From positions 1 through 6,475 of the forward strand of contig JALRLN010000078.1 of NCBI GenBank assembly GCA_023254445.1: DNA of 6,475 nucleotides, in the 5' to 3' direction. The DNA comes from Candidatus Poseidoniaceae archaeon. Its GTDB lineage: Archaea > Thermoplasmatota > Poseidoniia > Poseidoniales > Poseidoniaceae. Shown here piece after piece: positions 1 through 6,475 of this stretch (position 1 is its first letter; each line of letters begins with the position of its first letter). The translations under genes and the position numbers were made by a program. The notes beneath the pieces are model-generated. The model saw only the letters and a list, made by a program, of their open reading frames with translations, was not told the origin of the DNA and did no database searches.

Positions 1-47
1 CGGGGCAGCGCCCCCGGTTTGAGGCTCGGCTCCCCGCCTTTTCCATC

Positions 48-758
48 ATGGAGCACCGCTTGACGAAGGCCGAGGTGGCAAACCTGCTTCAGAACGAGGG
101 CAACGGTTCGGACGACGTGCACACCGGCGTTGACGGCGCGTTGCTCGGAGCGGTGTGCTCGGCCGTCGCCACCTTCGTTGAGGGCGACCTTGAGGTTCGT
201 CCGCCAACCTTGGCCGAATGGACACACGCGCAACGCCTTGGGCTCATCAGCGCGCCCTCCGGCGCACTGGAGGTGCTCGCCGACGCCCCGTTCAGCGACC
301 ATCGCGGTGCTCCAATGGACGGGAGACCACGACCGTTCACGCACGCTGGCCCGCTCAGGGACCACCTCGCCTGCCTCGAAGTGCATCCGAAAAGGGAGCA
401 CGTGGTGGCCACCTCCTCGGTTCCGATGGACCGACGTCTTCCGGGGACGGTGCTTCGGCTCGTGGTTGCTCCACGGCGGGACGGACCCATACGCACCGTC
501 CCAAAGGAGGCGGACCGTGTTGGTAACCTCCGAAGCGAACTCTCCAGCACCTTGCTGATTGGCGTGGTGCCTTCCTTCCTGATTCCCGTTGTTCGGGGCT
601 TTGGCACCTATGCGCTCGAAGGGTGGGCGAACCTGCTGTTCGGTGGGCTCGTGGTGGGTTTCCTCAGCGGTGCCGTGTGGCGCCCACGGCGACCAAGCAT
701 CACGTGGGACGACGGCGTGGTTCAGGACGCATCGCCCTCACGGAACGACTCCCAGTAG
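48..758 (+). CDS. Hypothetical protein with two C-terminal membrane segments; true start may lie left of the window
   Basis: I do not recognise the family. The 236-residue product has a long, mostly soluble, charged N-terminal part (residues 1-165) and two hydrophobic stretches at about 167-183 and 193-210. These are separated by a short loop (VRGFGTYALEG) and followed by a basic WRPRRP segment and a polar tail. This suggests a soluble domain anchored by a C-terminal membrane hairpin. No catalytic motif is visible. Codon third positions are strongly G/C, as in the neighbouring genes, which supports real coding. The ATG at 48 has no clear ribosome binding site. The same frame has no stop back to the first bases, so the start could be upstream of the window. 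The last 37 bp overlap the end of the malic enzyme gene tail to tail. Coding is fairly sure; function is unknown. Confidence 0.68.
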   Translation: MEHRLTKAEVANLLQNEGNGSDDVHTGVDGALLGAVCSAVATFVEGDLEVRPPTLAEWTHAQRLGLISAPSGALEVLADAPFSDHRGAPMDGRPRPFTHAGPLRDHLACLEVHPKREHVVATSSVPMDRRLPGTVLRLVVAPRRDGPIRTVPKEADRVGNLRSELSSTLLIGVVPSFLIPVVRGFGTYALEGWANLLFGGLVVGFLSGAVWRPRRPSITWDDGVVQDASPSRNDSQ

Positions 759-3040
759 GAGTCGCCACGGCAGGCATCGGCGACGCAGAGCGTGGCCATG
801 TTCACGATGTCACGAACATCGTCCGTTCGCGCGGTGATCTGCACCGGGAAGGAGGTCCCTTCGAGGACGGGGCCAATCATCTCTGCATCCGCAAGTTGTT
901 CGAGCAACTTGTAGGCGATGTTGGCGGACGCGAGGTTTGGACACACGAGGACGTTGGCCGGACCGTCGAACGAGAGGAAGGGGTACTCCGCTTGCACAGC
1001 CGGGTCCAGGGCCGTGTCGGCCTGCATTGGGCCGTCGATCAGGAGGGTCGGGTCGAGTTCACGTGCTGTCTCCACAGCGTCTTCAATGCGATGGCTTCGC
1101 TGCTCCCTGTTCGTACCGAAATTCGAGAAGGACAGCATGGCCACACGAGGCAGCAAACCAAGCCGCCGTGCGACGCGTGAAGCCTGCACGGCGATTTCCG
1201 CCAAGGTCCGTTGGTCCGGGTAGATGTTCACCGTCGCATCTGCCAGAACGATGAGGCGCCCGGCCACGGATACGACGTAACATCCCACGATGCAGTGCGC
1301 GTCTGGATGGGTGCCGATGGTCTGAATGACAGGCCTCAACACGTCGGCATAGGTGCGACCGACGCCTCCGACCATGCCGTCCGCATCCCCTGCCGCCAGC
1401 ATCTGGGAGGCAAAGTACGGCCGGCTCTTCAGCAGGCGTTCGGCATCCGCGAGCGTCATGCCCTTTCGTGCACGGCGCTTGGCAAGGTTCACCGCGTAGG
1501 ACGATTTGCGACGAGGGTCGTCACGGGGATTGATGACGCTGTGCTCGAATTCAAGACCAAGGTCTTGAATGGCCCCCTGAATGCGTTCAGGCACACCGAG
1601 CAGGATGGGGTGACAGATGTTCTGCTCCGCCAGTTGAGCCGCGGCACGGATCACCCGTTCCTGGTCCCCTTCCGGGAACACGATGCGCTTTCCACGCCCG
1701 CGCACTTGGTTGATGACAGAGCGGATGAGCGAGTACGTCCTGCCGAGCCGTCCTTCAAGCTGCTCGCGGTAGGCCACGACGTCAAACTCATCGACGGAGA
1801 TTCCGGCGACGCCTTCCTCCACGGCTGCGGCCGCGACAGCGCTGGCCTCCCAGATGAGGACGCGCCGGTCGAAGGGCTTGGGAATGATGTACTCAGGGCC
1901 ATATTGCATTTCCTGACCGTCGTAGGCGTCGGAGATGTAGTCCGGCACGGGCTCCCGGGCCAACTCGGCCAAGGCCCGCGTGGCGGCCATTTTCATGCCC
2001 TGTGTGATGTCGCGGGCGCGCACATCCAAGGCTCCACGGAAGATGTAGGGGAAACCAAGCACGTTGTTGACCTGGTTCGGGTAGTCGGACCTGCCCGTCG
2101 CAACGATGGCGTCGTCGCGCACGCTTCGCACGTCGTCGGGAGCAATTTCTGGGGTTGGGTTGGCCAGCGCGAACACGATTGGCCGAGGGGCCATGGAGGC
2201 GATCATGTCCGGGCTGACAAGACCGCCACGGGACAACCCAAGCATGACGTCCGCGCCGTTCAGGGCATCTGAGAGGTCACCAGCAGGTCGATCTTGAGCG
2301 AAGGGTGCTTTGTAGGCGTTGATCTCGCCCGCGTCCAGCCGTTCCTTCGTCACGATGCCCTTGCTGTCGCAGAGGGTGATGTGTTCCCTACGCACCCCAC
2401 ATGCGACGTAATGGTTCGCGCACGCGATGGCGCTTGCACCTGCCCCAATCACCACGACTTTGACCGCGTCGAGCGACTTGCCTTGGAGTTCACAAGCGTT
2501 GATCAGTGCCGCTGCAGAAATGATGGCGGTGCCGTGCTGGTCGTCGTGCATCACTGGAATGTCGGTGGCTTCCGCGATTCGCCGTTCAATTTCGAAGCAC
2601 TCGGTCGCCTTGATGTCCTCGAGGTTGATGCCGCCAAAGGTCTTGGAAATCGCCACCACGGTCTGAATGAAGCGCTCCGGGTCCGTCTCATCAACCTCGA
2701 TGTCGAACACATCGATGTCGGCGAAGGTCTTGAGCAGCAACCCTTTGCCTTCCATGACCGGTTTGCTGGCCAGGGCGCCGATGTCACCAAGGCCGAGGAC
2801 GGCCGTACCGTTTGAGATAACGGCCACGAGGTTGCCTTTGGACGTGTATTTGTAGGCGTCTTCTGGCCGCGCCTCAATCTCAAGGCAGGGATAGGCCACG
2901 CCGGGTGAATAGGCCAACGACAACTCATGCGACGTCGCATGGGGTTTGGTTGGAACGACCTTCACCTTGCCCCGCGGTTCGGCTTCGTGGTAGGCGAGCG
3001 CCTCCGCCTTGAGGCGGTCCTCACGCATTTGGTCGACCAT
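722..3040 (-). CDS. maeB: Malic enzyme with C-terminal phosphotransacetylase-like domain (MaeB type)
   Basis: This enzyme oxidatively decarboxylates malate to pyruvate and CO2 with NAD(P)+ in the cytoplasm. It is 772 residues from this start, close to the 759 of E. coli MaeB, and aligns with it along its length. Malic domain (about 1-430, numbered from base 3040): AYSPGV with the likely catalytic Tyr44, VMEGKG with Lys99, INLEDIK with Glu141/Asp142, HDDQHGTAII with metal-ligand Asp166/167, the dinucleotide loop GAGASA (199-204), ALANPTPEI, and SDYPNQVNN (318-326). The PTA-like domain (about 434-769) opens with RIVFPEGDQERV and ends with NVLVCPNLASANIAYK and DIVNM. The reading frame continues to 3238, but that end lies inside pyruvate kinase. 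Possible starts are ATG at 3109, 3040 and 3028; the last two best match MaeB (MREDRLKAEALAYHE). Cofactor preference cannot be read with certainty. Family assignment is firm; the start is not. Confidence 0.95.
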   Translation of the reverse strand: MVDQMREDRLKAEALAYHEAEPRGKVKVVPTKPHATSHELSLAYSPGVAYPCLEIEARPEDAYKYTSKGNLVAVISNGTAVLGLGDIGALASKPVMEGKGLLLKTFADIDVFDIEVDETDPERFIQTVVAISKTFGGINLEDIKATECFEIERRIAEATDIPVMHDDQHGTAIISAAALINACELQGKSLDAVKVVVIGAGASAIACANHYVACGVRREHITLCDSKGIVTKERLDAGEINAYKAPFAQDRPAGDLSDALNGADVMLGLSRGGLVSPDMIASMAPRPIVFALANPTPEIAPDDVRSVRDDAIVATGRSDYPNQVNNVLGFPYIFRGALDVRARDITQGMKMAATRALAELAREPVPDYISDAYDGQEMQYGPEYIIPKPFDRRVLIWEASAVAAAAVEEGVAGISVDEFDVVAYREQLEGRLGRTYSLIRSVINQVRGRGKRIVFPEGDQERVIRAAAQLAEQNICHPILLGVPERIQGAIQDLGLEFEHSVINPRDDPRRKSSYAVNLAKRRARKGMTLADAERLLKSRPYFASQMLAAGDADGMVGGVGRTYADVLRPVIQTIGTHPDAHCIVGCYVVSVAGRLIVLADATVNIYPDQRTLAEIAVQASRVARRLGLLPRVAMLSFSNFGTNREQRSHRIEDAVETARELDPTLLIDGPMQADTALDPAVQAEYPFLSFDGPANVLVCPNLASANIAYKLLEQLADAEMIGPVLEGTSFPVQITARTDDVRDIVNMATLCVADACRGDSYWESFREGDAS

Positions 3041-3155
3041 GGCTCCCAACTCGTGCGGCGGCGCGACGCGGTTTGAGCCTTGTGCGGTGTGGATGGCCAC
3101 ACCGGGCATCTCCTCCGGAGGACCGTTGAAGAACCGAGGCAACAGAAGTCCTCCT
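3041..3155. promoter_or_regulatory. Divergent intergenic region between malic enzyme and pyruvate kinase genes
   Basis: The starts of two oppositely oriented pyruvate-forming genes face each other here, so promoters for both should lie in this stretch or inside the neighbouring 5' ends. The gap is 115 bp with the malic enzyme start at 3040 and only 46 bp if that gene starts at 3109. The stretch is GC-rich. I see no convincing archaeal TATA box or bacterial -10/-35 pair. The one clear symmetric element is the palindrome at 3111-3122. That a promoter lies here is inferred from gene layout only. Confidence 0.45.
3111..3122. repeat. Perfect 12-bp palindrome TCCTCCGGAGGA in the divergent gap
   Basis: The 12 bases equal their own reverse complement, so GGAGGA can be read on either strand. 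On the minus strand GGAGGAG directly abuts the ATG at 3109, too close for an ideal Shine-Dalgarno. On the plus strand it lies 33 bp before the pyruvate kinase ATG, also unsuitable, though it sits 3 bp before a TTG at 3126. It could be an operator half-way between the genes, a ribosome-binding element for an alternative start, or chance in GC-rich DNA. The palindrome is certain; its role is not. Confidence 0.4.
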
Positions 3156-4118
3156 ATGCACAGGGCTCGCGTCGTGGCCACGATTGGTCCGTCAAGCGAC
3201 GAGACGACGACGCTTACCGCTATGCTGGCGGCCGGCATGGACGTCGCCCGCTTGAATTACTCTCACGGGGACCTCGACGGCAAAGCCGCCACTATCGAGC
3301 GGCTGCGCAACGTGGAGGAGGCATCAGGTCGGGCGCTTGGCATCCTCGCGGACTTGCCGGGTCCAAAACTGCGGTTGGGCAGGTTCGAAGGCGTCCTTGA
3401 CCTCAAGCGAGAGCAGCACGTGACCCTCCGCTGCGGCCTCGCGTCCACGCCGTCTGCAGATGCGGCCAACCTCCCCGTGCCGTACGCAGCACTGTGCAAC
3501 GAACTTCGCGAAGGTGACCCCGTGCTGCTCGCCGATGGCTTGGTCCGGTTGGAGGTGCTCGGGATTGAGGGTGAGGCGATCCACACCGTCGTGGTCGATG
3601 GAGGGCGAATTTCAGAACGAAAGGGCATCAACGTTCCCCGCACCTTGGTCGGCTTGCCGGCCGTGGGTCCGGAGGACGAGCGTTGCCTCCGCCACGCGCT
3701 GGAGCACGGCGTGGATTTCGTCGCCGTCTCCTACGTTCGCAGCGCCGCGGACCTCGAGCCAGCGCGGCGCATCATTGCCGAAGCCGGCCTCCACACGTGG
3801 GTCGTCGCGAAGATCGAGCACCCTGCTGCGCTCAACGACCTCGACGCCATCGTTCACGCCGCCGACGTTGTGATGGTCGCACGAGGCGACCTGGGCGTTG
3901 AAATTCCACTGGAGGAGGTCCCTGCGGCCCAGGAGCGGATCATTGGCCGCTGCCTCGAGCATGGACGGCCCGTCATCGTGGCCACGCAGATGCTTGAGTC
4001 CATGGTGGACCACCCCCGGCCAACGCGGGCTGAAGTCAGCGATGTCGCAACAGCGATTCGCCAGTTCACAGCGCTGTCATGCTTTCAGGCGAGACGGCTT
4101 CGGGTCAGCATCCTGTGA
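3156..4118 (+). CDS. pyk: Pyruvate kinase, N-terminal and catalytic part (frameshifted gene)
   Basis: Pyruvate kinase transfers phosphate from PEP to ADP, giving pyruvate and ATP, the last step of glycolysis. The ATG at 3156 gives MHRARVVATIGPSS, the usual family beginning. Visible motifs: RLNYSHG (Arg32, Asn34, Ser36), LADLPGPKLRLG (64-75), a B domain at about 79-160, AKIEHP (Lys219, Glu221), VARGDLGVE (Asp245 as metal ligand), and ATQMLESM and RPTRAEVSDVATAIR (to residue 302). After Arg302 homology stops: the next residues (QFTALSCFQ) are non-family and a stop follows at 4116. The expected continuation, AVMLSGETASG, lies in the other forward frame from 4073. DLPGPKLRL has Lys where K+-dependent enzymes have Glu, which points to a K+-independent type. 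The malic enzyme gene is divergent upstream. As written, this fragment lacks the C-terminal domain. Confidence 0.93.
   Translation: MHRARVVATIGPSSDETTTLTAMLAAGMDVARLNYSHGDLDGKAATIERLRNVEEASGRALGILADLPGPKLRLGRFEGVLDLKREQHVTLRCGLASTPSADAANLPVPYAALCNELREGDPVLLADGLVRLEVLGIEGEAIHTVVVDGGRISERKGINVPRTLVGLPAVGPEDERCLRHALEHGVDFVAVSYVRSAADLEPARRIIAEAGLHTWVVAKIEHPAALNDLDAIVHAADVVMVARGDLGVEIPLEEVPAAQERIIGRCLEHGRPVIVATQMLESMVDHPRPTRAEVSDVATAIRQFTALSCFQARRLRVSIL
4062..4072 (+). other. Apparent one-base deletion (frameshift point) in pyruvate kinase
   Basis: Family homology is in the first frame up to Arg302 (codon 4059-4061) and in the other forward frame from Ala-Val (codons at 4073). Between them lie 11 bases where four codons (12 bases) are expected. 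Adding one G after the CAG codon at 4062-4064 would read RQVHSAVMLSGE, in register with the usual DGTDAVMLSGE. There is no slippery heptamer or homopolymer run here, so programmed frameshifting is unlikely. A sequencing or assembly error, or a true recent mutation, are the remaining explanations. Confidence 0.85.
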
Positions 4119-4594
4119 ACGCCGTTGAAACCATGGTCCGCATTGCCGAACGAGCGGCGGTGGCCGTGGACCACCTTCCTTCACCACCTGCCCTTGCAAA
4201 ATACAGGAGCACGCGCGCCATCACCGGGGCCGCGGCCGCCCTGGCCGCCGATGTGAACGCCGATGCGATCGTTGTGGCGACGCAGCACGGCAACGCGGCG
4301 CGGTTGATGGCCGCTCACCGGCCACCCATGCCCATCGTGGCGTTGACCGACCGGCCTCGGGCTGTTCGACGGACGACGTTGTTGCCGGGCGTCCGGGGGT
4401 GCCTTGTCACGGAACACGACCGGTCGAGGGACACCGTGGCGGAGGCGGTTGAGACGTTGTTCAAAGGCGGCCACCTTCGTGGAGGAGATACGGTGGTCAC
4501 GGTGACCGGTTCGCCCTTCGCCATCCGTGGCCGGACGTCCACCATCCGACTCATCGAAGTCGGTGACGAAGGGCAATTGAAGATGCTCGAGTAG
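4079..4594 (+). CDS. pyk: Pyruvate kinase, remaining A-domain and C-terminal domain (second frame of the broken gene)
   Basis: This frame continues pyruvate kinase after the break. It begins with MLSGETASGQHPVNAVETM, the conserved helix that normally follows RAEVSDVA in the same polypeptide. It then runs through the C-terminal domain: a linker (SPPALAKYRSTRAI), a Rossmann-like alpha/beta part (ADAIVVATQHGNAARLMA, PIVALTDRP), the GDTVVTVTGSPF strand, and a closing TSTIRLIEV segment. The ATG at 4079 is an internal Met of the family, not a likely start, and has no ribosome binding site. Family residues AV already appear at 4073-4078 in this frame. Adding one base near 4062-4072 joins both frames into a 479-residue protein, the usual length for pyruvate kinase. 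The 33-bp gap to the next gene allows co-transcription. Confidence 0.88.
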   Translation: MLSGETASGQHPVNAVETMVRIAERAAVAVDHLPSPPALAKYRSTRAITGAAAALAADVNADAIVVATQHGNAARLMAAHRPPMPIVALTDRPRAVRRTTLLPGVRGCLVTEHDRSRDTVAEAVETLFKGGHLRGGDTVVTVTGSPFAIRGRTSTIRLIEVGDEGQLKMLE

Positions 4595-4627
4595 CGCAGT
4601 CAGAACCCACCTTGAAAAAGGAAGGGA

Positions 4628-6475
4628 ATGCCAGCGAAACTGATGCTCTCAGGCTCAACCGTCCGTTCTGAGCGCCCCGGCCGCTCCTTGCTGCTCGTGC
4701 TGCTCATGCTGGGCAGCCTTCTAGCCCCCGTGGCGCTTCCTTTCGTGTCCGCGCATGAGGACCCTGTCGGAACCGTGTGGCCGATGGAGGCCAGCAACGA
4801 CACCGGATGGGTCCGGCTGGACGCCACCAGCCCCGGTGTTGGGCTCCCCGCGACCGCGGCATGGAACCTGTCCTTTGCGCCGGGTGCGACCTTGGACAAC
4901 GTCTCCTTCCAACTTCGCGTCTCGGGGGCCGACGGCCTTGCCATCGACAGCCCGATGTTCATCAGCGGCGGCTCCATCGGCAATGCCCTGCTCGATCTCA
5001 GCGACAAGGGATGGCTCGGGACCACCTCCGACCTCGACGGAGGTGACCCGTTCACGGGCAGGACGAGCAGCAACGGTTTGACCTCGGGCTGGACGCTCCC
5101 CGAAGGCGCCGAGGTGACCGACCTCGTCATCGAAGCGCTCGCCCCGGTGGACCCGATCACGGCGCTCGGCCCGGCCCCCTTGGTCGTCACCGCCTCGGCG
5201 ACCCATCCGGATGACGGACGCCTCTGGCTCGCCGATGCTACCGGCACCATCTGGGTGCTTGACGACGCGTCCACGCCGAAGGTGATCGACATGCTCGTCT
5301 CCCCCGTCGATGCTGCGCTCGACCTCGTCGTCGATGCTGCACGGGGTGAACTGCTTGTTCGTGGAAGCGAGGGCCTCGCTGCCGTCGACCTCGATGACGG
5401 GACCATCGCTGTGCTGCCCGACGCACAGGCCACCATCAACGGCGCACCGGTGCTCGCTTTGACCACGGACAGCAACGGGGACGTCCTCGCCGTTGGCGAC
5501 GCATGCCTGCACCGACGAAGTGCCGTTGACGGGTCGTGGGCGAAACTCAGCGGATGCGATGCCAATTCTTTCCCCATCAACTCCAACCCAACGGTGCTGA
5601 CGATGGTGGTGCTCGGCACCCACGTCTACGTGAGCGTGGCCGGTGACGGCGTCATCCGTTACGACCTCTCGAGCAGCACCTCGTCGATGTGGTCATCGGC
5701 CAACGTGCTTCACTCCGACCGCGTCACCTCCATCGTTCAGATGGGGGCCCAGGTGCTGTTTGGATCTGAGGATGCGGGGGTGGCGCGCTACAACCCATCC
5801 CTCAACCTCTGGCAGGCCACGTGGTCGAGCGCCAACTGGCTTGCCTCTGATGATGTGAACGGATTGTACGTGCTTGGCTCGTCGCTGTGGGTGTTGGCCG
5901 GAGACACGGTGCAGCGCTACGACACCACCTCGGGTGTGTTCTCTTCGCACGCTGGCCCAAGCAGCCTTTCTGCCGAAGGAATGGCCGGATCCTCACCAAT
6001 CATGGTGCCGTGGCTGTCCGGAGCAGCACGCGCACCGGTCAACGACACGCTACTTCTCGGCGACGGGACGGGGACCTTCCTTCAGATGCGACCTGACGCC
6101 AGCACGGTGATGGGGCCCAACCTCGTCATCATCTCCGCGCCCCCCTTTGAGGACGACATGACCGCCGTCGCTGCGTTTGGCAGCGAGGTGTACGTCGGCG
6201 GTACGGACCTGGTCGCCGTGTACGACACGAACGCGAAGCGGTGGACGCGCTCCATCGCCATCAGCGGCACACCAACCAGCATGGTCGCGGATGCCTCGGA
6301 CGTGTGGATCGGCACCGACGGGGATGGATTGCTCCATATCGATGTGGCCAGCGGCGTGGTCACCTCCACCTTCGAAGCCAACGATCCGGATTGGAACACA
6401 ATCCTCGACGTCGCCTACGACGGGGGCGACGTTGTCATGACGCATGCACGCGGTTCGGTTTCGGCATGGAACATG
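4628..6475 (+). CDS. Secreted protein with N-terminal beta-rich region and propeller (Reg_prop-like) repeats, 3' end outside the window
   Basis: The frame is open for 616 codons from the ATG at 4628 to the right edge, with no stop, so the gene is partial. Residues 1-42 look like a Sec signal peptide: a basic start (RSERPGR), a hydrophobic core (SLLLVLLMLGSLLAPVALPFV) and likely cleavage after VSA at residue 42. Residues 43 to about 190 are beta-rich without a recognised domain. From about 195 on there are about ten repeats spaced roughly 40-45 residues apart, of the form (V/L)W(I/V)G-T-DG-L-x-x-(Y/I)D-x-x-(T/S)G. The clearest is VWIGTDGDGLLHIDVASG at 559-576; others are VYVGGTDLVAVYD (521-533) and VLFGSEDAGVARYN (376-389). 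The pattern is that of two-component-regulator or Kelch/PQQ-type propellers. Four possible N-glycosylation sequons (N57, N80, N91, N472) and one cysteine pair (C293, C310) lie in the exported part. Ligand and role are unknown. A weak purine-rich AAGGAAGGGA precedes the start. Confidence 0.85.
   Translation, partial: MPAKLMLSGSTVRSERPGRSLLLVLLMLGSLLAPVALPFVSAHEDPVGTVWPMEASNDTGWVRLDATSPGVGLPATAAWNLSFAPGATLDNVSFQLRVSGADGLAIDSPMFISGGSIGNALLDLSDKGWLGTTSDLDGGDPFTGRTSSNGLTSGWTLPEGAEVTDLVIEALAPVDPITALGPAPLVVTASATHPDDGRLWLADATGTIWVLDDASTPKVIDMLVSPVDAALDLVVDAARGELLVRGSEGLAAVDLDDGTIAVLPDAQATINGAPVLALTTDSNGDVLAVGDACLHRRSAVDGSWAKLSGCDANSFPINSNPTVLTMVVLGTHVYVSVAGDGVIRYDLSSSTSSMWSSANVLHSDRVTSIVQMGAQVLFGSEDAGVARYNPSLNLWQATWSSANWLASDDVNGLYVLGSSLWVLAGDTVQRYDTTSGVFSSHAGPSSLSAEGMAGSSPIMVPWLSGAARAPVNDTLLLGDGTGTFLQMRPDASTVMGPNLVIISAPPFEDDMTAVAAFGSEVYVGGTDLVAVYDTNAKRWTRSIAISGTPTSMVADASDVWIGTDGDGLLHIDVASGVVTSTFEANDPDWNTILDVAYDGGDVVMTHARGSVSAWNM

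Noticed and set aside
1..41. Hairpin-like CGGGG/CCCCG at 1-15 and a T-run at 39-42 as a terminator of an upstream gene
   Set aside because: The stem is only five pairs, the T-run is short and separated from it, and the stretch may be coding in the frame of the first gene.
89..607. 172-codon open frame on the - strand across the first gene
   Set aside because: Ser/Arg/Thr-rich product without motifs. The + strand frame has better codon use and plausible membrane segments, although neither has known homology from inspection.
1211..2272. 353-codon open frame on the + strand, opposite the malic enzyme
   Set aside because: It lies wholly antisense to a gene with clear, full-length family homology, has no recognisable domain, and is the type of shadow frame expected from G/C-rich third positions.
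3009..3155. Extended N terminus of pyruvate kinase from the ATG at 3009
   Set aside because: It would add 49 residues with no family likeness and would overlap the malic enzyme start. The ATG at 3156 gives the canonical beginning.
3041..3238. Extended N terminus of the malic enzyme from the ATG at 3238
   Set aside because: It would run 83 bp into the pyruvate kinase gene on the opposite strand and adds residues absent from MaeB proteins.
4055..4118. Programmed -1 ribosomal frameshift in pyruvate kinase
   Set aside because: No slippery heptamer, no obvious downstream pseudoknot, and frameshifting is not known to be used for this enzyme. A one-base indel explains the pattern more simply.
4600..5619. 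339-codon open frame on the - strand, opposite the secreted protein
   Set aside because: The product is rich in Ser, Pro and Arg with no domain. The + strand frame has a signal peptide, propeller repeats and no stop for 616 codons.
4721..5623. 300-codon open frame on the - strand, opposite the secreted protein
   Set aside because: Charged, low-information product overlapping the same well-supported + strand gene; a high-GC shadow.

Overview
This GC-rich window is gene-dense. It holds a small unrecognised membrane protein, a malic enzyme with a C-terminal phosphotransacetylase-like (PTA) domain, a pyruvate kinase broken by an apparent one-base frameshift, and the 5' part of a long secreted beta-propeller protein. 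I see no RNA genes, mobile elements or CRISPR arrays. The source is uncertain. The lineage guess is a free-living, probably marine microbe, possibly a Marine Group II euryarchaeon (Candidatus Poseidoniia). That rests on gene style: GC-rich compact genes, a pyruvate kinase of the type carrying Lys at the K+-site position, and a large Reg_prop-like secreted protein with possible N-glycosylation sequons. A bacterium is not excluded, because malic enzyme-PTA fusions are mainly known from bacteria and no TATA box is visible.

Layout. (1) Bases 1-758, + strand: a protein with two predicted membrane segments near its C terminus. Its frame is open to the left edge, so the start at 48 is provisional. 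(2) Bases 722-3040, - strand: malic enzyme-PTA fusion, whose tail overlaps the tail of gene 1 by 37 bp. (3) Bases 3041-3155: a short divergent intergenic region containing a perfect 12-bp palindrome that includes GGAGGA. (4) Bases 3156-4594, + strand: pyruvate kinase in two overlapping frames; one missing base near 4062-4072 separates the catalytic part from the C-terminal domain. (5) Bases 4628-6475, + strand, running off the right edge: a signal peptide, a beta-rich N-terminal region and about ten propeller-like repeat units.

How the genes fit together. The two central metabolic genes are divergent and both make pyruvate. Malic enzyme oxidatively decarboxylates malate; pyruvate kinase converts PEP and ADP to pyruvate and ATP. 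The pair therefore sits at the PEP-pyruvate-C4 acid node and could share control from the region between them. The secreted protein lies 33 bp after pyruvate kinase and may be read through from it, but nothing in its sequence ties it to central carbon metabolism.
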